A stretch of DNA of 10,910 bases, from positions 1-10,910 of the forward strand of contig JAEOTV010000283.1 in the NCBI GenBank assembly GCA_016839635.1. The letters run 5' to 3'. The stretch's first letter is position 1; each line of letters opens with the position of its first letter. The stretch is from Promethearchaeota archaeon (GTDB taxonomy: Archaea > Asgardarchaeota > Lokiarchaeia > Sigynarchaeales > SOKP01). Position numbers and translations under genes: made by a program. The notes beneath the pieces were generated by a model. It made no database searches and was not told the origin of the DNA. It worked only from the letters and a program-made list of their open reading frames with translations. Of the stretch, positions 5,666 through 10,910 are shown one piece after another.

Positions 5666-6661
5666 ATGGAATGGAGAGTAAAATATATTTTTAATTTTCC
5701 AGAAGATATTACATGGCATAATGGGTATGCTCAATTTGGATTTCATGATTATCAAGGAAACTTCTATGTTTTGCGACACGATAATAACTGGTTTGGAGAA
5801 TTTAATAAAAATAATGAATTTCTCTGGACAGCAGGTACGACAAATCCTAATCTCAGTGATACTCATATGTTTTTTAGTTTAAAAAAACCCATGTATATTT
5901 CTAAATCCCCTACAGATGAAGCATTAATAATATCAAGTGGTGGAAATAAGAGGATATATAAGTTGTTTCCAGATGAAAAGAAATTTGATTTATTAATAGA
6001 TCTAGAAGAACATGCTGTAAAAGATATAGGCAATTGTGTATTTGATAAGGAAGGCAATATATGGATAAATGAAATTACAGGATGTAAGATCTGGCAATTT
6101 AACTCAGAAGGAAAGAAAAAAAATGTATTAGGCGATGGAAAACCTGGCTTTCAAACAGAACCGGTTAGCTATGATGATGTTCGATTTAGTTGGATTTACG
6201 ATATACGAATTGGACCAGACAATAATTTATATGTTCTTGATAGTGGAAATTATGCTGTCAGAATGATTGATCTTAATGATGAAATTGTTGATCTTATTGT
6301 TGGCACAGGTGAACCGGGTTATTTAGGTGATGGAAAATCCGTCAAAAAAGCTACTCTTGGTTCTGACAATAATGAACAGTATGATGGACCTTGGGCAATG
6401 TCGCTAGATGAAGAGGGCAATATTTTTATTGGTGATACTCATAATCATGTTGTTCGTATGGTTGAAAAAAAGAAAAAAAAGCGAATTATTTCTACAATCG
6501 CTGGAAACCCAGAGTTTGTTCCTTCATTAAGGAATTCTGTGAATGAAACTGATCCATTCAAAATAAATTTTCCTAAGATTTGCAGCATGGATTATTTTAA
6601 TAAGGAATTGTTTATTCCTGAGTGGGATGGAGACCTCATTGTACTTGAAAAAGTTGATTAA
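5666..6661 (+). CDS. NHL-repeat beta-propeller protein
   Basis: This is a predicted cytoplasmic beta-propeller of 331 aa. At least three NHL-type blades can be read, each with a D/P-x-x-G-N-I/L-hydrophobic-D/N pattern: near 122-150 (FDKEGNIWINE), 177-206 (IGPDNNLYVLDSGNYAVRMID) and 242-270 (LDEEGNIFIGDTHNHVVRMV). The linker VGTGEPGYLGDG (212-223) is the common inter-blade signature, and AGNPE (279-283) repeats it in weaker form. The blades before 120 are more diverged. No signal peptide is present. The frame extends upstream to a TTG at 5630, but ATG 5666 has a Shine-Dalgarno sequence. The run EKKKKKR (267-273) is coded by A7-G-A8, a possible slippage site. The membrane methyltransferase starts 17 bp after its stop, so the two are probably cotranscribed. 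NHL propellers are usually binding scaffolds; some are lyases or hydrolases. No catalytic residues can be assigned. Confidence 0.85.
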   Translation: MEWRVKYIFNFPEDITWHNGYAQFGFHDYQGNFYVLRHDNNWFGEFNKNNEFLWTAGTTNPNLSDTHMFFSLKKPMYISKSPTDEALIISSGGNKRIYKLFPDEKKFDLLIDLEEHAVKDIGNCVFDKEGNIWINEITGCKIWQFNSEGKKKNVLGDGKPGFQTEPVSYDDVRFSWIYDIRIGPDNNLYVLDSGNYAVRMIDLNDEIVDLIVGTGEPGYLGDGKSVKKATLGSDNNEQYDGPWAMSLDEEGNIFIGDTHNHVVRMVEKKKKKRIISTIAGNPEFVPSLRNSVNETDPFKINFPKICSMDYFNKELFIPEWDGDLIVLEKVD

Positions 6662-6678
6662 GAAGATTTATAGAAATC

Positions 6679-7272
6679 ATGATTAATTGGATAAATTTTG
6701 GTTCATTATTACTAAGTCTCTTTCTTTTCAGTTATTTGTATAGTCTAAGTATTCAACCAGTTAAGAGAGAACAACGAAAAGGTAAACTTGCTTGGAAGCA
6801 ATGTATGAGATTACGTCTAACTGCTGGTTTCTTTGAATTGATCATTGTAATGAACTTGATACTATGGATTTTGTTCCCGATTCCGTTAATCAATTGGCAA
6901 ATATCCAATAATTATCTTATAGGAATTCTCATTGGAATTTTAATTACCATTCCCTGTTTAGTAATCATGATTAAGGGTATGAGAGATGCTGGTCAAGAAA
7001 CGATACAACCCTCTCAAGATACCCAAATGTATGGTGGTATATATAATCATATACGACATCCTCAATCACTTGGAGAATTCCCACTTTTTATCGCAATAGC
7101 ATTTATGGTGAATTCTTGGTTTTTAATTATTCTAATGAGTGCTTACGTTGTATTATATGTTCCAATTATGATTCATTATGAGGAACAAGATCTAATAAGA
7201 CGTTTTGGTGAAAAATATAGGGAATACCAAAAAAGAACTGGAGCTTTATTTCCCAGATTTAAAAACAAATAG
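6679..7272 (+). CDS. Membrane methyltransferase, PEMT/ICMT-like
   Basis: This 197-aa integral membrane protein belongs to the phospholipid/isoprenylcysteine methyltransferase superfamily (SAM-dependent, active site at the membrane face). Hydrophobic segments lie near 5-24, 50-73, 79-98 and 134-165. The C-terminal catalytic signature is complete: GGIYNHIRHPQSLGE (119-133), where the Arg-His-Pro binds SAM, and the paired acidic element EEQDLIRRFGEKYREYQKR (168-186), followed by GALFPR. Members methylate prenylated protein C-termini, lipids or small molecules, so the substrate cannot be named. Its ATG is 17 bp after the NHL stop, and it ends only 11 bp from the end of a second ICMT-like gene on the other strand. 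The two proteins differ greatly outside the C-terminal motif, so they are not a recent duplication. Confidence 0.85.
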   Translation: MINWINFGSLLLSLFLFSYLYSLSIQPVKREQRKGKLAWKQCMRLRLTAGFFELIIVMNLILWILFPIPLINWQISNNYLIGILIGILITIPCLVIMIKGMRDAGQETIQPSQDTQMYGGIYNHIRHPQSLGEFPLFIAIAFMVNSWFLIILMSAYVVLYVPIMIHYEEQDLIRRFGEKYREYQKRTGALFPRFKNK

Positions 7273-7283
7273 CAAGATATTTT

Positions 7284-8138
7284 TTAAAATATAATAGAGA
7301 AATATTTTTTTAAGTCTTTCAGTCTTACGAAAAGTGCTGGTACACTTTCTCTATATTTAATGTAATCTTTTCCAAATCTATGAATTAATTCTCTTTCTTC
7401 TACCAATTTGATATGTATATTTATTCCTATTAGAAATATTAAGAAATAAATAATAGAATAAATAGAGAACCTGAAAAAAATGCTTCCTATACAAAATAAC
7501 ATTAATGAATGATAAGTTGGATGACGTAAAATAGAATAAATTTCATGATTTTGAATTGTAGAATCTTCTGGGTAATAAATATAGACTAAACCCATATAAT
7601 CTATACCAAAAATCTTTAAAGTTTTTCTAATCACCATAAATCCTAAACCAAAAAATATAAGCCATAATACTAATCTAATAGATAACAAAATAACAGAAAA
7701 GTCGAAGAATATATCAGATATAGGAATAGCTAAATACCAACTAATAGATTGATTATCTAAGTATGGTACAATCAAATCTGTGGGGAAAAAACTATGAATT
7801 ACGACTGAGATTACCATGGGGATACCAGTCACCACAAACTTAAAGCCTTTCTGATATGCTAATTTTCTATTTTTATTCAAATATTTGTCTCGTTTTCGCC
7901 AGAATGAATAGACCAATAAAAAGCCAACTATTAATATAATCAATGAACCAAACATAGGAGTTAATGGTTCCAAAATCTGTAAGACATTAGATTCTATGAA
8001 TATACGCGGTAGTGAATCCATTATTAACTGAAACACTATGGAGCTTAGAAAAACAATAATTACTATAATTATGAATTTTATTATGCTTTTTCCCTGATAA
8101 TCTGGAAGTTTTTCTTTTAGCTTTTCTATTCCTTTCAT
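7284..8138 (-). CDS. Isoprenylcysteine carboxyl methyltransferase-like membrane protein
   Basis: This second membrane methyltransferase is 284 aa and larger than its neighbour, with an extra N-terminal membrane region. Hydrophobic segments lie near 19-39, 62-80, 101-118, 134-152, 155-172 and 213-243 (probably a helical hairpin). The ICMT-type catalytic end is intact: HEIYSILRHPTYHSL (198-212) and EERELIHRFGKDYIKYRES (247-265), then VPALF. ICMT enzymes methylate the carboxyl group of prenylcysteines, but related bacterial and archaeal proteins act on other acceptors, so this is a family assignment only. The start at 8138 has no Shine-Dalgarno sequence. The gene stands alone on the minus strand, convergent with the other PEMT/ICMT-like gene and divergent from the hydrolase across 163 bp. 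Confidence 0.83.
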   Translation of the reverse strand: MKGIEKLKEKLPDYQGKSIIKFIIIVIIVFLSSIVFQLIMDSLPRIFIESNVLQILEPLTPMFGSLIILIVGFLLVYSFWRKRDKYLNKNRKLAYQKGFKFVVTGIPMVISVVIHSFFPTDLIVPYLDNQSISWYLAIPISDIFFDFSVILLSIRLVLWLIFFGLGFMVIRKTLKIFGIDYMGLVYIYYPEDSTIQNHEIYSILRHPTYHSLMLFCIGSIFFRFSIYSIIYFLIFLIGINIHIKLVEERELIHRFGKDYIKYRESVPALFVRLKDLKKYFSIIF

Positions 8139-8292
8139 TCACTTTAATTACTCATTCATAAATATTTAAGACTAACTCTTTCTGGTAAAAATTAATATTT
8201 GAAGGCGATAACCTTATTATAGAGATTGTGAATTAAGTATGTATAATACCTTTTTTGCAATCTATCCCAAAATCTAAAACTAAACAATTTAG

Positions 8293-8297
8293 GGTGA
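8293..8297 (+). promoter_or_regulatory. Shine-Dalgarno GGTGA for the hydrolase gene
   Basis: GGTGA, complementary to the archaeal 16S rRNA 3' end, lies 4 nt before the ATG at 8302 and supports that start. A TATA-like TATGTATAATA at 8239-8249 could be its promoter. Confidence 0.5.
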
Positions 8298-8301
8298 ATC
8301 A

Positions 8302-9138
8302 ATGACTAAGATTAAGGTGAACGATACAGAATTATACTATGAGGAACTTGGTTTAAGAGATCCTTTTTTAGTTATGCATGGGGGCTTAGGAATTGACCAT
8401 TCCTACTTTCGTCCGGCGATGGATGCTTTAGGGGATGTTTTTAAATTGATTTTTTATGATCACAGAGGAGAAGGACGATCTGATAGACCCCCAATCAATA
8501 CCATAACATACGAACAATTAGCTGATGATGCTGATGGATTACGTAAGATATTAGGTTATAATAAAATAGGAGTTATTGGGCATTCTGCTGGCGGATGTGT
8601 TGCCTTAAATTATGCAATTCGTCATCCCAAGAACATTGGTTATCTTATACTTATGGATACTAGTCCTGCATTTGATTACATGGAAGAGATGATGGAGAAC
8701 GTGATGCAAAAAAATCCAACACCTGAAATGATAGAAACTTTAAATGCACCGGTTGATCCTACTATAGAAGGCTTTAGAGAGCAATTCAAAATTCTAACCC
8801 CCTTATATTTCTATGACTATAATTCTGAAATGGAAAAGATGATTAATGAAGTGTTAAATAAATTGATATTAAATCCAGAAACAGCAGCACTGAATGATAT
8901 ATTGTTTCCAAAATATAACGTGAGTTCATTACTTACCAAAATTGAAGTACCGACATTGATTTTAGTTGGAAAAGATGATTTTATCTGTCCACCATCCCAA
9001 GCTCAGCGCATGCATGATGCAATTCCTAATTCCGAACTATTTATATTTGAAAAATGCGGACATTACCCATTCTATGAGGTACCAGATGAGCTGTTCAGTG
9101 TTGTTCATGAATGGTTTACACGAGTACATATCGATTAA
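8302..9138 (+). CDS. Alpha/beta hydrolase (proline-iminopeptidase-like fold)
   Basis: This soluble alpha/beta-fold hydrolase is 278 aa, the usual length for a single-domain member. HGGLG (26-30) forms the oxyanion-hole loop, resembling HGGPG of proline iminopeptidases. DHRGEGRSD (53-61) follows strand 4. The nucleophile elbow is GHSAGG with Ser95. The acid is Asp226 in LVGKDDFICPP and the base His254 in CGHYPFYEVP, so the triad is complete. A variable cap covers about 125-205. The family hydrolyses esters, amides, lactones or epoxides, and the substrate cannot be read from sequence. The gene is preceded by a Shine-Dalgarno sequence and followed after 32 nt by a T8 tract, so it is probably monocistronic. 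No signal peptide is present. Confidence 0.92.
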   Translation: MTKIKVNDTELYYEELGLRDPFLVMHGGLGIDHSYFRPAMDALGDVFKLIFYDHRGEGRSDRPPINTITYEQLADDADGLRKILGYNKIGVIGHSAGGCVALNYAIRHPKNIGYLILMDTSPAFDYMEEMMENVMQKNPTPEMIETLNAPVDPTIEGFREQFKILTPLYFYDYNSEMEKMINEVLNKLILNPETAALNDILFPKYNVSSLLTKIEVPTLILVGKDDFICPPSQAQRMHDAIPNSELFIFEKCGHYPFYEVPDELFSVVHEWFTRVHID

Positions 9139-9170
9139 AAAAGTATTAAAAAATTCAATATCATTAAATA

Positions 9171-9178
9171 TTTTTTTT
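9171..9178 (+). terminator. T8 tract after the hydrolase gene
   Basis: A run of eight T begins 33 nt past the hydrolase stop and 76 nt before the next gene. It is a likely archaeal T-tract terminator. A second T6 run lies near 9223. Confidence 0.45.
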
Positions 9179-9253
9179 GGTCTGATTTTCAATATTTTGA
9201 ATATAGAAAGCAAAATTAGATGTCTTTTTTAATGATTAGGTTTTTATGCAGTT

Positions 9254-9886
9254 ATGAAAATAGCAAAAGAGTTATTATATCCTGCTCCATTCTATAATTT
9301 CCTTTCTTATATCTCAGATTATGATGTAGATGGCCCAATTCTCGATTGTGGTTCAGGCGGACCTTATCCCAAACAAGCACTTTTTGTTCAATTAGGATTT
9401 GATGCAATTGGTATTGAATTTTCAGATGAAAGGCTAGAAATGGCACAAAATTATGCGAAACAAAATAAATTAGAATTATTAATGCAGTTAGGTGATATGC
9501 GATCAATTGAATTTGAACCGAATTATTTTGGATATGTTTATTCTTGGAATACTATATTTCATATGAATAAAATAGATATTAAAAAAGCCATTGATGAGAT
9601 GATTCGGGTTTTAAAACCGGGAGGTCTCTGTTTCATTAATTTCCTATCAGTAGATTCAGAGTTTTCCGGTGAAGGTGAAGAACAAAATCCAGGGGAATTT
9701 TTACAAATTGAAGGTGATGAGAAAATCATACATACTTTTTTCACTGACGAAGAATCTGATGGGTTTTTTAGAAACTTAGAGATTGAGATTTTATATAAAG
9801 AAAAGAGAATATTACACAAGAAACTTGAAGATCGAGTAATGAAAGATAGCTACATTGACTACATTGTTCAAAAGAAGGAAACCTGA
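9254..9886 (+). CDS. Class I SAM-dependent methyltransferase
   Basis: This is a second soluble SAM methyltransferase, 210 aa and not closely similar to the one at 1843-2451. Motif I is ILDCGSGGPYP (29-39), an unusual form with GSGG-P instead of G-x-G-x-G. Glu55 in AIGIEFSDE is the ribose-binding acid. Asp81-Met82 in LGDMRSIEF is the adenine region. VYSWNTIFHMN (95-105) is post-II, and LKPGGLCFINF (120-130) leads into beta-5. The C-terminal half (about 131-210) is acidic and charged and probably shapes the acceptor site. The acceptor is unknown. The ATG has no Shine-Dalgarno sequence. The stop codon is only about 23 nt before the surviving part of a decapitated MscS gene, so the rearrangement that truncated that gene ends close to this one. 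Confidence 0.85.
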   Translation: MKIAKELLYPAPFYNFLSYISDYDVDGPILDCGSGGPYPKQALFVQLGFDAIGIEFSDERLEMAQNYAKQNKLELLMQLGDMRSIEFEPNYFGYVYSWNTIFHMNKIDIKKAIDEMIRVLKPGGLCFINFLSVDSEFSGEGEEQNPGEFLQIEGDEKIIHTFFTDEESDGFFRNLEIEILYKEKRILHKKLEDRVMKDSYIDYIVQKKET

Positions 9887-9909
9887 ACTTAATTTAAATT
9901 CTAAAATAG

Positions 9910-10557
9910 AAATCTATCCTAGTAGGAGTCATTAGTGAAATTTTTTCTAATTTTATTAGTGGAATTCTTCTACGGATAATCGATCCTTTTGATATTGGTG
10001 ATATTGTTAAAATCAAAGGACATAAAGGAATTGTGAAATCCTCTTCTCTAACGAAGGTAGAACTTGAAATCTTTGATAGAATCATTGTTAAAATATCAAA
10101 TTCAGATGTTCTTTCATCTACGGTCTTAAATTATACGATAAAGTTAAAAAACGTGAAAAATTTTTATCGTTTTAAGAGACAAATCCAAGCGCCTCAAGAT
10201 ATTGGCATGGCTAGAGTAAATATTGATTTATATAATGAGGAAATACGTAAAGAAGAAGAAAAGGAACTCAGAGATTTACATAACCAAATAGTAGAAAATG
10301 ATCAACCTATCATATATGCTTATACGTTTACAATGAGATTTCCTTATGAAGGGTTTAGAATCAAAATAGATAAAATCGATAAACTATGTCAAATATACAA
10401 AGAGACTTTTGGAATCAAACCAAAATTTCACATTTTTAATTGTAGTAATGAAATATCTGTTAAGTTTAGGATTTTGACTCTAAACAATAATATTTTCCTG
10501 TATAATCAAGCTGATTTCGCAAATGATTTATATAAGATAATATTGTCAAAAAATTAA
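9910..10557 (+). pseudogene. MscS-family mechanosensitive channel, 5'-truncated
   Basis: This is a remnant of a small-conductance mechanosensitive channel gene. Translated from just after the in-frame stop at 9907-9909, the first residues already match the pore-helix end of MscS (SEIFSNFISGILLRIIDPF). The beta domain follows: PFDIGDIVKIKG, GIVKSSSLTKVELEIFD, then VKISNSDVLSSTVLNYT. The C-terminal alpha/beta cytoplasmic domain continues to a normal stop at 10557. The N-terminal helices TM1, TM2 and most of TM3 are missing, and only 23 nt separate the frame from the preceding methyltransferase, so they are not hidden in another frame. No ATG, GTG or TTG occurs in frame before GTG 10033, which would start inside the beta domain after PFDIGD. 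AGGAG at 9924-9928 precedes only ATT codons. I infer a 5'-deleted, non-functional gene; a soluble MscS-like protein from a rare start codon is less likely. Confidence 0.7.
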
Positions 10558-10698
10558 AAAAAGAGATGGTAGTAATGAGTAATAAAAATATATGTAATTG
10601 ATATAAAAAGGAATATGGTATAATTTTCCCCAATTAATGACATTAAATTCATTTAGATTGCTTATGGATATAATATATAAGGCTTTAGCAGGGTAAAT

Positions 10699-10708
10699 AA
10701 AAAAAAAA
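10699..10708 (-). terminator. T10 tract after the right-edge gene
   Basis: On the minus strand a run of ten T begins 30 nt after the stop codon of the right-edge partial gene, a likely terminator. The surrounding gap 10558-10738 contains no other ORF or RNA that I can recognise. Confidence 0.45.
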
Positions 10709-10738
10709 GTAATAAATTAAATTTTAATTATTTTATCC

Positions 10739-10910
10739 TTAACATTGCTCAATAATCCATTCATAACCAGTTGCGAAAGTATGGGTATAACCTGGTTGAT
10801 TTGCAACTACCATTAGGACATATTTTTCAGATGTTAGAGTGGCAGATAACTCGAAACTTGCCGTACCATCTTGATCGTCGTTAAGTATCATTGATTCAAT
10901 ACTTGTAACA
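10739..10910 (-). CDS. C-terminal fragment of an unrecognised, possibly exported protein
   Basis: A minus-strand frame is open from the right edge to TAA at 10739-10741, giving the last 56 residues of a longer protein. The sequence is rich in Thr, Ser, Val and aromatic residues and alternates polar and hydrophobic positions (DGTASFELSATLTSEKYVLM, then GYTHTFATGYEWIIEQC), as in beta-sandwich domains of cell-surface proteins. It ends in a Cys. Unlike its neighbours it has few Lys residues. A T10 tract follows the stop, which supports this being a real gene end. I do not recognise the family, and the exported location is inferred from composition only. Confidence 0.55.
   Translation of the reverse strand, partial: VTSIESMILNDDQDGTASFELSATLTSEKYVLMVVANQPGYTHTFATGYEWIIEQC

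Noticed and set aside
5645..6057. Minus-strand frames under the NHL gene
   Set aside because: Shadows of the propeller coding sequence, with Cys/Ile/Ser-rich translations typical of antisense frames.
6465..6480. A7-G-A8 tract in the NHL gene as programmed frameshift site
   Set aside because: The zero frame continues through it with recognisable NHL sequence on both sides, so no frameshift is needed.
8966..9232. 88-codon plus-strand frame overlapping the hydrolase C-terminus
   Set aside because: Most of it lies out of frame within the conserved hydrolase end (Asp226 and His254 region); the tail is low-complexity AT-rich sequence.
9252..9819. Minus-strand frames opposite the second class I methyltransferase
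   Set aside because: Antisense shadows of a gene with intact SAM motifs.
9894..10085. 63-codon minus-strand frame at the MscS junction
   Set aside because: Opposite the clearly homologous MscS pore and beta-domain sequence; no motif of its own.
10033..10557. Intact 174-aa gene starting at GTG 10033
   Set aside because: MscS homology continues upstream of the GTG for about 40 codons in the same frame, so this start would cut into a conserved domain; treated as part of a truncated gene.
10558..10738. Possible small RNA or gene in the right intergenic gap
   Set aside because: Only very short frames (8 codons after ATG) and no stable fold that I can see; just a T10 tract for the minus-strand gene.

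Overview
The window is AT-rich (visibly about 30% G+C) and looks archaeal. Most genes lack a Shine-Dalgarno sequence, TATA-like boxes sit 14-60 nt upstream of several starts, and runs of 8-10 T follow many stop codons. An Asgard-type archaeon (Loki/Thor/Heimdall-like) is my best guess. It rests on an SDR very like eukaryotic HSDL2, a heliorhodopsin, a LuxE-like ligase and isoprenylcysteine-methyltransferase-like membrane enzymes. No marker gene in the window proves this, so it is an inference.

Left part (1-3027), all on the minus strand. In transcription order: a stay-green (Mg-dechelatase family) protein, a class I SAM methyltransferase, a heliorhodopsin with all hallmark residues, a DUF998-type six-helix membrane protein, and at the left edge the first 38 codons of a formamidopyrimidine-DNA glycosylase (Fpg/Nei) starting at TTG. 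Heliorhodopsin, a chlorophyll-demetallating enzyme family and an oxidative DNA-damage glycosylase within 3 kb suggest a light or photo-oxidative-stress neighbourhood. T-tracts imply several transcription units rather than one operon.

Middle (3028-6661). A divergent promoter with mirror-image TATA-like arms separates the stay-green gene from the HSDL2-like SDR on the plus strand. A 54-codon small ORF and a T10 tract follow the SDR. A LuxE/CapK-like adenylate-forming enzyme on the minus strand is divergent from an NHL beta-propeller protein.

Right part (5666-10910). The NHL gene and a membrane methyltransferase (PEMT/ICMT type) form a likely two-gene operon, which converges 11 bp from a second, larger ICMT-like protein on the minus strand. 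Then come an alpha/beta hydrolase and a second class I methyltransferase on the plus strand. Next is an MscS mechanosensitive-channel gene that has lost its N-terminal membrane part and abuts the methyltransferase. At the right edge is the C-terminal end of an unrecognised, probably exported, protein on the minus strand. I see no tRNA, rRNA, CRISPR array, insertion sequence or transposase.
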